DNA of 64,000 nt, from positions 54,501-118,500 of the forward strand of contig JAQBNU010000017.1 in NCBI GenBank assembly GCA_028288365.1, written 5' to 3'. The DNA comes from Chitinophagaceae bacterium. Its GTDB lineage: Bacteria > Bacteroidota > Bacteroidia > Cytophagales > Cytophagaceae. Positions 53,180-62,217 of the stretch are shown here, in pieces (position 1 is the stretch's first letter; each line of letters starts with the position of its first letter). Both the position numbers and the translations under genes were made by a program. The notes below the pieces were generated by a model. The model saw nothing but the letters and a program-made list of their open reading frames with translations, was not told the DNA's origin and did no database searches.

Positions 53180-54415
53180 TTACTTTCGTTTTTTCTTTTT
53201 CTTAGGTTCTTCTTCTTTCTGTTGAATCTCTTTCATCAATGTTTTCCAATCGGTATGTTGTTCGTTAGAGATGTCTATGGTTTGCGCGTAATCTCCTTTG
53301 TGTATATCGAGTGTCTTGATGGGTTGTTCGAGGAAACTTTCTATTTCTTCCAGCATTTCTTTTTCTTCTGTACTGCAAAAAGAAATGGCTTGTCCCTTTT
53401 GCATCCCTCTGCCTGTACGTCCCACGCGGTGTACGTAATTTTCTGATACGTCAGGTAAATCGTAGTTGACTACATAATCTACGTTGGCAATGTCGATGCC
53501 TCTGGCACTGATATCGGTAGCAATCAGTATTTTTACTTCTCCGCTTCTGAATTGTTCCATGACAAACAACCTGTCCTGTTGTTCCTTGTCACTATGAATG
53601 GTCATGCTTTTGATGCCCATTCTTTCCAGTGCATTGGTTACTCGTTCTGCACGTACTTTGGTACGAACAAAGACAAGAATTTTCTTGTCCGGATTTTCAT
53701 TGATCACGCGTTCCAGAAAAAAACGTTTATCATCCATTTCTACAAAAGCCACGGAGTGATTGATGTTTTTAGACACAGGATCTTTAGGTGAAATCTGAAT
53801 GCGAATGGCGTTGCGTACCAACGAGTAGGCTAGTTTTTTAATCTTGTCGTTGATGGTAGCGGAAAAGAATAAGGTTTGCCTGTTCTTAGGCAATCGTTTG
53901 ATGACATCCTGAATATCCTTGATGAATCCCAGATCCAGCATGTGATCGGCTTCATCGAGTACCAGTACTTCTACACGATCCAGTTTGATATGCCCCTGGC
54001 TCATCAAATCAAACATACGTCCCGGTGTGGTCACGAGTATGTCTACACCGTCTTCGAATTGTTTGATCTGCGGTGCCTGATCGACTCCGCCAAACAGAGA
54101 AAAAGTTTTTACACCGGTATATTGCGCCAGCTTATTGAATACTTCTGTGATTTGTATAGCCAGTTCATGCGTCGGTACCATCACGACGGCTTTGATGCCA
54201 TCAGGCGTACGGCCCTTTTGTTCTTGTACAATATTTATAATGGGAATGGCAAAAGCGGCGGTCTTGCCTGTACCCGTTTGCGCGATGGCCAAGACATCTT
54301 CTCCTTTCAAAATAGGAGGGATGGATTTAAATTGAATGTCCGTAGGTTTTTTAAACCCTAGTTCCTCTAAATTTTTTTTGATTTCAGGTGTGATCTTGAA
54401 CTCTTCAAACTTCAT
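53180..54415 (-). CDS. DEAD-box ATP-dependent RNA helicase
   Basis: A 411-residue protein with all main motifs: Q motif (FKKPTDIQFKSIPPIL), I (AQTGTGKT), Ia/Ib (VPTHELAIQ, TPGRM), II DEAD (LVLDEADHMLD), III (FFSAT), IV (ILVFVRTK), V (ATDISARGID), VI (HRVGRTGRG). Short Lys-rich tail (EEPKKKKKRK) as in RhlE/DbpA-like bacterial proteins; no RNA-binding domain beyond it. Unwinds RNA in ribosome assembly or decay by family. The gap upstream contains repeat R7. Confidence 0.97.
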   Translation of the reverse strand: MKFEEFKITPEIKKNLEELGFKKPTDIQFKSIPPILKGEDVLAIAQTGTGKTAAFAIPIINIVQEQKGRTPDGIKAVVMVPTHELAIQITEVFNKLAQYTGVKTFSLFGGVDQAPQIKQFEDGVDILVTTPGRMFDLMSQGHIKLDRVEVLVLDEADHMLDLGFIKDIQDVIKRLPKNRQTLFFSATINDKIKKLAYSLVRNAIRIQISPKDPVSKNINHSVAFVEMDDKRFFLERVINENPDKKILVFVRTKVRAERVTNALERMGIKSMTIHSDKEQQDRLFVMEQFRSGEVKILIATDISARGIDIANVDYVVNYDLPDVSENYVHRVGRTGRGMQKGQAISFCSTEEKEMLEEIESFLEQPIKTLDIHKGDYAQTIDISNEQHTDWKTLMKEIQQKEEEPKKKKKRK

Positions 54416-54557
54416 AATGATTCATGCTAAGGCTACAAAGATACACAAGGCTTGTGGTATTTTATCTTTTACTTACGCTAACCTTTTAGATTTAATTAAA
54501 AGTCTTATTCTAAGTCGATCAAAAGCAATAAAATGACTCTATTGTAAGTAATCGGTT

Positions 54558-54668
54558 GTGTGAGGGATAGAAGTGGAAAGCCCGCAGCGAGGCAGCAGGC
54601 TGGAATAGCAAAATGCTCGTTTCGAGCGAGGACTTGGAGCGGATAGCCCGACCCGCAGGGGCACGCCC
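54558..54668 (+). repeat. Dispersed structured repeat, copy R7
   Basis: GTGTGAGGGATAGAAGTGG, GGAAAGCCCGCAGCGAGG, GAGCGAGGACTTGGAGCGG, ATAGCCCGACCC-GCA-GGGGCACGCCC. Closest to R2. Rest of the gap 54416-54806 shows nothing else. Confidence 0.8.
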
Positions 54669-54806
54669 AATACATATTCCCTAATTATTGCCTAAGGAAA
54701 AGACACAATTATATCGACTATTATCTCCAATATAAATATCTTATGTCGTCCAAACGACAGTAAGTCCCTGGAATTATAGTTTACTTGCCGCATTAAAAAG
54801 AACAAA

Positions 54807-55277
54807 ATGAAAAAGTTAGTGATTGGATGCGTCAGCCTTATCTTGTCTCATACTTTATGGGCTCAATCGACAGATGTCAGACATAAACAGTTTAACCTGG
54901 AAGACGGTGTAGCGTTACAGGAATACGATCCGGTGGCTTACTTCACGGTGAAAAAAGCACTTAAGGGAAGAACAGAATTTGCTTACAATTACCAGGGAGT
55001 TGTGTATTATTTCTATTCGCAGGACAATAAATATTTGTTCATGAAAAATCCAACGAACTATGAACCGCAGTACGGTGGCTGGTGTGCTTATGCCATGGGA
55101 AAAAATGCAGAGAAAGTAGAGGTAGATCCCAAGACATTTAAGATCATCGATAATAAATTATACTTGTTTTATAATTTTTATTTCAACAATACACTGACCA
55201 AGTGGAATGAAGAAGGGGAGCAACTATTGAAAATGAAAGCGGATAAGAACTGGGCAAAGTTCATCGGTAGTAAATAA
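54807..55277 (+). CDS. Secreted YHS-domain protein
   Basis: A 156-residue protein with a signal peptide (GCVSLILSHTLWAQ). YHS-like core: LQEYDPVAYFTVKKALKGRTEFAYNYQGVVYYFYSQDNKYLFMKNPTNYEPQYGGWCAYAMG. The domain is known from metal transporters and oxidoreductases and may bind a metal; only one Cys (GGWCAYAM) is present here. Periplasmic by the signal peptide. Function unproven. Converges with the His-rich peptide gene. Confidence 0.9.
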   Translation: MKKLVIGCVSLILSHTLWAQSTDVRHKQFNLEDGVALQEYDPVAYFTVKKALKGRTEFAYNYQGVVYYFYSQDNKYLFMKNPTNYEPQYGGWCAYAMGKNAEKVEVDPKTFKIIDNKLYLFYNFYFNNTLTKWNEEGEQLLKMKADKNWAKFIGSK

Positions 55278-55299
55278 ATTCCTTATTGAATGGACATAA

Positions 55300-55332
55300 A
55301 AAAAGGACCTTTCATTGCTGGAAGATCCTTTA
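55300..55332 (-). terminator. Terminator of the His-rich peptide gene
   Basis: On the minus strand AAGGATC ... GGTCCTT (one G-T pair) followed by a run of eight T. 20 bp after the peptide stop. Confidence 0.65.
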
Positions 55333-55351
55333 CCCGTATTTATTCATCTAA

Positions 55352-55531
55352 TTAATTATTGTAAGTGGCATCGATACGGCCGTGTGGCTTGTGTACTTTG
55401 TGATGCTTGTGTTGTTTTTGATGCCTTGCATAAGCACTGTGTCCTTGTGGACCTGGTGTAGCAGAAACTACTACTGTTTGGAACAATAACATACCTGCTG
55501 CTAATACTGAAAATACGATGGACTTTTTCAT
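55352..55531 (-). CDS. Small His-rich secreted peptide (59 aa)
   Basis: ATG at 55531, stop at 55352. Signal peptide MKKSIVFSVLAAGMLLFQTV with cleavage near VVSA. The mature ~35 residues contain about nine His in an HxxH-like run (HQKQHKHHKVHKPHGR), plus basic residues. Such a peptide could bind Ni, Zn or Cu, or heme; that is inference. It has its own terminator and a plausible upstream gap of 175 bp before the next gene end, so I consider it real despite its size. Confidence 0.75.
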   Translation of the reverse strand: MKKSIVFSVLAAGMLLFQTVVVSATPGPQGHSAYARHQKQHKHHKVHKPHGRIDATYNN

Positions 55532-55628
55532 AGTGGTAATTTTTAGTTGTTCGGCTAATTTTATAATACTAATATCGGTTTTGATTCTGTAGTTATTTGG
55601 GAGGAAATCTGAGGAGATTCTGAAGTAA

Positions 55629-55686
55629 AAAAGGGACGAGGGACGATCAAATCGCCGTTCCTCGTCCCTCCTCGCTCGTCCCTTTT
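55629..55686 (-). terminator. Repeat-derived terminator hairpin (GGGACGAGG type)
   Basis: Outer stem AAAAGGGACGAG / CTCGTCCCTTTT, with an inner GGACGA/TCGTCC pairing; on the minus strand it ends in six T. It follows the 1150-aa T9SS gene. Part of it repeats at 8196-8212. Confidence 0.85.
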
Positions 55687-55707
55687 AGTATAAAAAGGAA
55701 AGGCTTA

Positions 55708-58700
55708 TTATTGCTTTATGAACTTCTTTGTCATGACCTTTCCTCCAGCCGTTACTTCGGCAATGTAGGTGCCTGGTACCAGTGATTTAATGTTTAGCGA
55801 AGTCAGGTTTTCTGTAAAGTTTGTTTTCAATAATTCTTTTCCGGTAATGTCGCGGATAGATAAGGTCTGGTCTCTGTTGACAGACAAATCTACATTGATC
55901 ATCACGCTTACTATTTCAAGTGCAGGGATGGGCCATAAGGTAAAGTCATATTGCCCCTTTAAGTCTACGACGATGATTCGCGATTGCGAAAGCGTACCGT
56001 CGTTGTCGTAGGCTTTTAGACGGTAATAATTGACGCTGTTAGAAGGAGTAGGATCGTAACAGAAATAAGTGCTGAGGTTTCCATCTGTTCCTTTCGCTTT
56101 CAATTCATCTACGAAGGTCCAGCTGCTTGATCCTTCAGTGGTTTTTTCTATCACGAAATAATTCAGGTCTTTTTCATGTGCCGTGATCCATTGCAGTTTG
56201 ACTGCCGGACTTTCCAAGGTGCCGTAGAAAGAAAGAAGATCGACCGGTGTAGTGACCAATGTTTTAATCAATATGGCATAGTCTTCGATTTCATTGTACA
56301 CATTGTCTATGCACGGATTGGTCGTTTTGGCTTTCCAGTTGTCATAGCCGGCTACTCTCATGCGCAAGGGTGTATTCAATACGACACTTGTACCTGTAGG
56401 AATGGTCACATTGGCATTGTGTACATACGCTCCGACAGGACCGTTATACACTTGTTCGCCCGCATCCAGAAAATCACCGTCGTTGTTGTAGTCTATCCAT
56501 ACAATGATATTATCGCCTCCATTCAAACTTCCTCCTTTTACTGTCAGGGGATAAGTACTTCCCTGGTATACAACGGCTGTTTGAGTACAGGTATAATCTA
56601 CGTAAGACGAAGTCAATCCTGTGTTATTATTGATGTCAGAAAACTGCACACCGGAAATTCCTAATCCATAGCCACCTCCGTAAGTGTCCGTTACAATGGG
56701 AGTACAGGCAGGTGGAACAGCTAGTTTAAAGTAACGGATGGTGTTGGTGGTTGAACTTGTGCCATTGGCATTGGTCACTGTTTCTGTTACCGTATACTCA
56801 CCGGAGGTGGTCACTTGTATCATGGGATTTTGTGATGTCGATGAAGTTTGATTGACATAGGTAATGCCGGCTGCCGGTGTGATGCTCCAGCTCCACGAGG
56901 TAGGTTGACCGGTTGACAAATCATGCAACGCATAATAGTTGTTGCAGGGATCTTTGGGTAATTGATTTCCACCGATGGTTTGCTGTGTATTGTAGATCAC
57001 AAAATCGGCGGTAGGAGGTACCGGTGTTGATTTGTATAATTCTGCCTGCCAGATTCCTCTACCGAAAGTCGCTACACGCAATACACTGCTCGCCGTACCG
57101 TCGTTGTACATGTCCATGTCGGAGATATCTGCCAAAGTTGGCATGCCTCGGGAAAATAAAATCCAGTCTGCCATGGTGTTGTCTCTGTAATACACGCCTG
57201 GTGCCATGGCCACATAGACACCGTCGTTTGCACTGTAGCGGTCACTGATGATTTTTCTGATGCCCGAATTAGGAAGTGTACCGGTGATGTTTGTCCACGC
57301 GGCTCCCTGGTTGGTAGATTTGTATACTCTGTTGCCCAATGTCACCCAAACAATATTCACGTTGGTATTGTGTGCTTCGAGGTGTGCGTCGTTATTGGCA
57401 GAGGCACCACCAGGAAAAGGCAGGGTGGTGAAAGTAGGTGTAGCCGCTGTAGCATTATTGCTTCTGTAAATGTTGTTGTCACTTCGCACCACGTACATCA
57501 GGTTTTGATCTACGCGTGAAGCGGAACCATGTTTGTATCCTGAAGCAGCAGCATTGGCGATGACCATTTCTTTCCAGACGGGAGTCGCAGCTTTTAAATT
57601 TTGAGTGTTCCATACTTTGTTGTCGTAAGCAAACATCAAATTGGTATTGGCCGGACTGGTAAAAAATTGCAGGTTGTTTGGTGTCAGGTCATTTCCTAAA
57701 TTATCTGTAGTCGCCCAGGAACCTTGTGAAGATTGACCTCCAGCCATGTCGAAAGTATATTTACTAAAGCGTCTGTCTCCATAAGCCAGCGTCTGATCAA
57801 ACTCATCAAATTCAAAATCGTCACCATAGTCACCACCACCAATGGTCGTCACATCTCTGTTCCAGTAATACTGTAGCCCGTTGTCTTGTGTACCGCCGAG
57901 GTATTGTTCTTTATATAACTTGTCTTGTCCGTAAGAATAGTATTCCGTAGCGGCGAGTCCATCGCTGCATACTTCCCACACGTTATCGTTGGTGTCTGTT
58001 GTTCTTGCCATTCCTCCATCACAACACACATAGAGTTGATAAGGCGAAGTATAATGTGGAGAGAAAAGCAAATAATGTATATCGGTATGCAATCCATTGC
58101 TTCCTCCGCAATACCAGCAGGAGCGGTTGATCCAGGAAACACCGGCATTGGTACTTTTCCATACACTGTGGCTACCGATGTACACAATGTTGGCATCGTT
58201 AGGATGCACCGTGATGCATAAATTATATCCTCCCTGACTACCAGATTCCGCACCGGTCGGATCGTAAGCAAGAATGTTGGGTTGTCCCGCTGTAGGAGGA
58301 TTGGCCGCATCAGACTGCAAGATGAAATTATTACCGCTGTTGGTAGAACGAAACAAACCGGCAAAAGTGCGGGTCGTGTTTTGATAAGCGAGTACGTATA
58401 CTACATTGTCATTTGCTTTGGACACACCGATTCGTAAAGAGCCGAATGCTCCTCCATCCGGCGAAGAGAGTCCGGCTGCTGCGGCTTTTGCGGTCCAGGT
58501 CGCACCAAAGTCTGTTGATACCCAGAACTGTGTATCGGAACAAGCATATACAGTATTTGATCCACCGGCTGTGGGTTTCATCACTACATCGCGCATGCCG
58601 GTAGTGGTCAGTGTTTGCGTCCAGCTAGTTCCGGCATTGGTCGATTTCCATACCCCGTTATAAGCGGCAGCCAATAGTACATTATTATTCGTACCACTCA

Positions 58701-59157
58701 TGATCATGCGGTTGACCAAGGTATTGCCGAGGTTGGTGCTGCTCTGCGCCCATGTCGCTCCGCCGTCGGTCGATTTCCATACGCCTCTGGGATTGTTGTA
58801 CCACCAGGCCTGGTAATCGGTATCACCGGTGCCGATGTATAAAATATTAGGATTGGTATAATCGACTACCACACATGACATTTTAGTCACCCAGGGAAAC
58901 ATATCCGTATTCAACTGAAACCAGTACTGGCCTTCTGTTGTCGTCTTCCACAAACCACCAGAGGCAGACGTGGCCCAAATGGTTTTAGGATCGGTGGGAT
59001 GAAAAGCAAAGTGCGTGACACGCCCAATACCGGTGGGCTGTCCCACGCCGTTCAAGGGGAATTTGATGATGCTGCTTTGCGTCCAGGTCGTATACGTTTG
59101 TGCGTAAACAGAACTGAACGACAATAAGAGTAAAACTAAAAAGCGAAAAGTTTTCAT
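55708..59157 (-). CDS. BNR/sortilin-like propeller protein with PKD, GEVED and T9SS tail
   Basis: 1149 residues from ATG 59157 (MKTFRFLVLLLLSFSSVYAQ, signal peptide). Residues ~30-690: BNR-type propeller with Asp-box repeats (GGLWKTTTEGQYW, GVWKSTDGGATW, VWKSTNAGTSW, STDFGATW). Then a PKD-like domain (~700-810, DLSTGQPTSWSWSI, GEYTVTETVTN), a GEVED domain (~820-950, GGDNIIVWIDYNNDGDFLD, NEIEDYAI), a linker domain, and a T9SS tail (LWPIPALEIVSVMIN, LVPGTYIAEVTAGGK). Surface-anchored; ligand or substrate unknown. Downstream of, and probably co-transcribed with, the 177-aa gene (19-bp gap). Confidence 0.92.
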   Translation of the reverse strand: MKTFRFLVLLLLSFSSVYAQTYTTWTQSSIIKFPLNGVGQPTGIGRVTHFAFHPTDPKTIWATSASGGLWKTTTEGQYWFQLNTDMFPWVTKMSCVVVDYTNPNILYIGTGDTDYQAWWYNNPRGVWKSTDGGATWAQSSTNLGNTLVNRMIMSGTNNNVLLAAAYNGVWKSTNAGTSWTQTLTTTGMRDVVMKPTAGGSNTVYACSDTQFWVSTDFGATWTAKAAAAGLSSPDGGAFGSLRIGVSKANDNVVYVLAYQNTTRTFAGLFRSTNSGNNFILQSDAANPPTAGQPNILAYDPTGAESGSQGGYNLCITVHPNDANIVYIGSHSVWKSTNAGVSWINRSCWYCGGSNGLHTDIHYLLFSPHYTSPYQLYVCCDGGMARTTDTNDNVWEVCSDGLAATEYYSYGQDKLYKEQYLGGTQDNGLQYYWNRDVTTIGGGDYGDDFEFDEFDQTLAYGDRRFSKYTFDMAGGQSSQGSWATTDNLGNDLTPNNLQFFTSPANTNLMFAYDNKVWNTQNLKAATPVWKEMVIANAAASGYKHGSASRVDQNLMYVVRSDNNIYRSNNATAATPTFTTLPFPGGASANNDAHLEAHNTNVNIVWVTLGNRVYKSTNQGAAWTNITGTLPNSGIRKIISDRYSANDGVYVAMAPGVYYRDNTMADWILFSRGMPTLADISDMDMYNDGTASSVLRVATFGRGIWQAELYKSTPVPPTADFVIYNTQQTIGGNQLPKDPCNNYYALHDLSTGQPTSWSWSITPAAGITYVNQTSSTSQNPMIQVTTSGEYTVTETVTNANGTSSTTNTIRYFKLAVPPACTPIVTDTYGGGYGLGISGVQFSDINNNTGLTSSYVDYTCTQTAVVYQGSTYPLTVKGGSLNGGDNIIVWIDYNNDGDFLDAGEQVYNGPVGAYVHNANVTIPTGTSVVLNTPLRMRVAGYDNWKAKTTNPCIDNVYNEIEDYAILIKTLVTTPVDLLSFYGTLESPAVKLQWITAHEKDLNYFVIEKTTEGSSSWTFVDELKAKGTDGNLSTYFCYDPTPSNSVNYYRLKAYDNDGTLSQSRIIVVDLKGQYDFTLWPIPALEIVSVMINVDLSVNRDQTLSIRDITGKELLKTNFTENLTSLNIKSLVPGTYIAEVTAGGKVMTKKFIKQ

Positions 59158-59176
59158 GGCGGAGTCTTGCAAGAAA

Positions 59177-59710
59177 TTATTTGATGTGCGTATCTATACC
59201 TTGTGTCTGATTTTTCCAGATGGCTTCCTGTTGTTCTGTGGAAAGAAATTTCCCTGTTTCGGGATCTACCTTATCTCGCATGGTTTGTTTCCAGTTGATG
59301 AAACGTTTGTAGGCATAAACCATCGCATAAGAGTTGGGATCCTTGAAATGTAAACCTTCTTCCTCTTCGTGTTCTTCTTTTTTATAGGTGCCATTTTTTT
59401 TCTCCCGTTCTCTCTCTCTCTCCCGTTCTCTTTCACTTTTTCCTTCTTTTTCTTTCTTGTCGCTCTTCGCATACAATTCATTCGCTTCTCCTTCGCTCTC
59501 TGCCGGAATTTCTCTGCCCAACCAATAGATGGCGAAAGCTCTACAGGTTTCATTGTAATTGGCGTTGGGGTCGTTCATCATGTCCATCCATACCGGTGTT
59601 TCATGATACCTTTCAAATTGTTGTTTGCGGGCAACAGAATCGATTTGCGCATCACTAGTATGAGCTTTTAGCAGGAAAGCCAAAAGAAGAATAGTCAGTT
59701 TTGTTTTCAT
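59177..59710 (-). CDS. Small secreted protein with Arg-Glu repeat
   Basis: A 177-residue protein with a signal peptide (TILLLAFLLKAHTSDAQ). The N-terminal half (YHETPVWMDMMNDPNANYNETCRAFAIYWLGREIPAE) and C-terminal half (DPNSYAMVYAYKRFINWKQTMRDKVDPETGKFLSTEQQEAIWK) look folded; in between is a low-complexity ER-repeat linker encoded by AG/GA dinucleotide runs. Upstream gene of the BNR/GEVED protein (19-bp gap), so it may assist that surface protein. No family recognised. Confidence 0.8.
   Translation of the reverse strand: MKTKLTILLLAFLLKAHTSDAQIDSVARKQQFERYHETPVWMDMMNDPNANYNETCRAFAIYWLGREIPAESEGEANELYAKSDKKEKEGKSEREREREREREKKNGTYKKEEHEEEEGLHFKDPNSYAMVYAYKRFINWKQTMRDKVDPETGKFLSTEQQEAIWKNQTQGIDTHIK
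59409..59422. repeat. (TC)7 simple repeat inside a coding region
   Basis: Seven TC units within the Arg-Glu linker of the 177-aa gene. A gain or loss of one unit would shift the frame. A second shorter TC stretch (CCCGTTCTC) lies on each side. Confidence 0.85.
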
Positions 59711-59929
59711 TGATTCAGGTGGTTCATCACGTATATAAATGTACTGTTTTTCATTGTGCTATTCAACGATTGAAGGCTTATTTCAACGCCTCCGGAGCTT
59801 TATTCATCAGTGTTTTTGAAGGGTTGAAAAAATATATTAAATACTTGCTTTTTTTTGTAATAACTTTTGAAAGTTGTTGTAGTAGATGGTTTGAATGGTT
59901 TAAGTTAGGACAAGATGGCTTGCTTTTTG

Positions 59930-59937
59930 TATCTTTG
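59930..59937 (+). promoter_or_regulatory. -7 promoter element TATCTTTG of the DUF4421 gene
   Basis: Exact TAnnTTTG match 14 bp upstream of ATG 59951. With a start near 59944 the leader to 59951 would be very short, which slightly favours ATG 59978. Confidence 0.6.
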
Positions 59938-59950
59938 AAAACAACGGACA

Positions 59951-61126
59951 ATGATTCATTCTCCTGTTGTATTGTTTATGATTCAAGCCCATTGGCCACA
60001 TACAACTCGTATTCTTAGTTTCGTTTTTTTATATGCGATGCTTCTTTGCATGTCATGTGTTATTTGTGCACAGGATGGAAGAGGTGTGGATGTCTTTCTT
60101 CATCCTAATAAATTTTATCATAAGTTTTTTCCGCATCTTAAAATTAAAAAACCGGATACCGATTCTTTATACATCAAGTCTTATCCGGAATACCTCACCA
60201 TCGGTACTCACCTCATTGCACCTACCATCAACCTGGATCTTCATTCGCGAAGCACAACGGCAAATGCATCGGATGCGACGTCTAACTTTCGGACAAACAT
60301 TGGCAACATACTGGCCTTTTCAGCGAGTTATCGTTTCGTCACAGCAGGATTTGCAGTAGTCGTATCTTCCAATCCAAAAGATAAACAGGATTATGCGTCG
60401 ACAAGCTATCGCACGGCTACGATCAAATACAACGGTGCGGCATATTACCTTCAGTTCAAATACATTCGTACCCATGGCTATACCGACGTCAACGAACGCA
60501 ACAGCGATTCGTTAAAACATTATACACAACGTGAAGATATATTGGTGAAGGAATTTCAATTCGAAGGCATGTACAATTTTGGCTGGAAAAAATATTCGTA
60601 TTATGCCCCCATTGATTATACACAGCGTCAGTTGAAAACACGTGTCGGCCTGTTGTTAAAAGGAGGAGTGTATTACAATCAATTATCGGCTGACTCCAAT
60701 TTACTGACGATGAAACAAAGAGCTTTCTTTGACGATTTCACAGATATTCGTACCATACGAACCACATCATTCAAGCTCGCACCGGGCATTGGTGCCAACC
60801 TGGTCATCTTCCGAAAATTTTATTTGTCGGCTGCTCTTTTTACTCCTTACAATTTATACCTGTACAATTATTATACACACGATGCAGAATTGGTACACAA
60901 AGGCACGAGCATCGCATTGGTGTTGGATGGTAACATCAGTTTGGGTTACCAGTCTGAACGATTCTATGCAGGCCTTCGCTACCAGGCCGATAGCAAGAGT
61001 GTTTCTTTTAATACCGTGGCCATGAATACCTTGTTCAGTTATTTCGGCTTGGATGTAGGTTACCGTTTCATTGCTCCAAAGCTGGTTCAAAAAGTATATA
61101 AGGAAACAATGCCTCCTGGTATGTAA
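59951..61126 (+). CDS. DUF4421 outer-membrane beta-barrel protein
   Basis: 391 residues from ATG 59951; ATG 59978 (MIQAHWPHTTRIL) is also possible. Signal peptide ends near MSCVICAQ. The rest is DUF4421: PDTDSLYIKSYPEYLTIGTHLIAPTINLDL near the start, then alternating aromatic strands (YYLQFKYIRTHGY, FQFEGMYNFGWKKYSYYAP, RVGLLLKGGVYYNQ, AGLRYQAD, DVGYRF) typical of an outer-membrane barrel of about 12 strands. Function unknown. Followed by another barrel gene 63 bp on. Confidence 0.88.
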   Translation: MIHSPVVLFMIQAHWPHTTRILSFVFLYAMLLCMSCVICAQDGRGVDVFLHPNKFYHKFFPHLKIKKPDTDSLYIKSYPEYLTIGTHLIAPTINLDLHSRSTTANASDATSNFRTNIGNILAFSASYRFVTAGFAVVVSSNPKDKQDYASTSYRTATIKYNGAAYYLQFKYIRTHGYTDVNERNSDSLKHYTQREDILVKEFQFEGMYNFGWKKYSYYAPIDYTQRQLKTRVGLLLKGGVYYNQLSADSNLLTMKQRAFFDDFTDIRTIRTTSFKLAPGIGANLVIFRKFYLSAALFTPYNLYLYNYYTHDAELVHKGTSIALVLDGNISLGYQSERFYAGLRYQADSKSVSFNTVAMNTLFSYFGLDVGYRFIAPKLVQKVYKETMPPGM

Positions 61127-61134
61127 AACGGAAC

Positions 61135-61142
61135 TAAATTTG
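61135..61142 (+). promoter_or_regulatory. -7 promoter element TAAATTTG
   Basis: Exact TAnnTTTG match 47 bp upstream of ATG 61190; it makes the in-frame start at 61145 unlikely. Confidence 0.55.
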
Positions 61143-61189
61143 GCTTGCGCTTTGTCTATAAAGAGGCAGACGTTCCACCTTTTCGTGCT

Positions 61190-62215
61190 ATGAAGATTGT
61201 ATATACTTGTCTGCTGTGTGTTGTTTTTTTTGCAAATGCGTTTGGACAGAAAGAAAGTAAAGCAGAAGAGAAAAAAGATACGCTCACGCATGAAAAATTC
61301 ATCACCATGGTGAATTTCAATCGTGATCAAAGTTATATCACCTTCAGTCAGGGTTTTGGAAATCTTGAACCTCTTATCTTTGAGGGGAAACTGAGTCCCA
61401 GTTATTTCTTATCCAATAAAGGCAGACGCTGGGCATTGATGGCCAATCCTCAGGTGCAGATTCGTATGCTCAATAAAGAGTCATACCCGATCCGGGTGCC
61501 GAGTTATAGATTGTACCTCACTTTTTTCCGTGGCATAGATTTTTGGAACAGAGGTATTCTGAAAAACTTTTTATACGATGATGCTTTATGGTTTGTCAGT
61601 GTGGCGCATCATTCCAATGGACAAGAGGGTAATACTTACGACAGTACGGGGCATCTGGATATTGACAGGGGAAATTTTGCCACAAACTTCATACAGTTTG
61701 GTTTGGCTTCTTATAGTTCTTTACCCATGGGACATACTTATAATTCCTTGAGACAAATCAAGGTGCACATGGAGATTCATCCCACCGCTTTTCCCGTGGA
61801 CTGGTACGATGATGACCTCAAGGGACAGTATGGTTTCTATCGTTTATTTGTCACCTACAGTTTGTTAGGAATCAGAAGAAAAGAAAACATCAACTGGATG
61901 ACTAATTTTCTCAGGCACTCCAGTTTTGAAATACAAACAGGTTGGATCTTCGATGACCTGCGTGGATATGACGCGGTAGATGTGGAGCACAGATTGATCG
62001 TAGACATGAACTACAAGTATTATCCGGATTGGATCTCAGAGTTTGCTTTTTTTGTGCGCTACTATTATGGTCAGGATTATTACAACATTCATTACGAAAC
62101 GCAACTGAGTGTATTGAGTTTTGGATTAACGTCCAATATTGTAAAAATGAACGACGCGATTAAGTACATCGGACGTAAGAAAAAAGATAAAAGTATTATT
62201 TCTACAAGTCCTTGA
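61190..62215 (+). CDS. Outer-membrane barrel with OMPLA-like HxSNG motif
   Basis: 341 residues from ATG 61190 (MKIVYTCLLCVVFFANAFGQ, signal peptide). Strand-alternating aromatic pattern of a barrel. Residues near 140-170 read WFVSVAHHSNGQEG ... DIDRGNFATNFIQFGLASY, resembling the active-site strand of outer-membrane phospholipase A (His-x-Ser-Asn-Gly and a later Asn). If the match holds, it is a membrane phospholipase; the His, Ser and an Asn candidate are present. Length is somewhat above E. coli PldA (289 aa). Next to the DUF4421 barrel but with its own -7 element. Confidence 0.75.
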   Translation: MKIVYTCLLCVVFFANAFGQKESKAEEKKDTLTHEKFITMVNFNRDQSYITFSQGFGNLEPLIFEGKLSPSYFLSNKGRRWALMANPQVQIRMLNKESYPIRVPSYRLYLTFFRGIDFWNRGILKNFLYDDALWFVSVAHHSNGQEGNTYDSTGHLDIDRGNFATNFIQFGLASYSSLPMGHTYNSLRQIKVHMEIHPTAFPVDWYDDDLKGQYGFYRLFVTYSLLGIRRKENINWMTNFLRHSSFEIQTGWIFDDLRGYDAVDVEHRLIVDMNYKYYPDWISEFAFFVRYYYGQDYYNIHYETQLSVLSFGLTSNIVKMNDAIKYIGRKKKDKSIISTSP

Positions 62216-62217
62216 TC

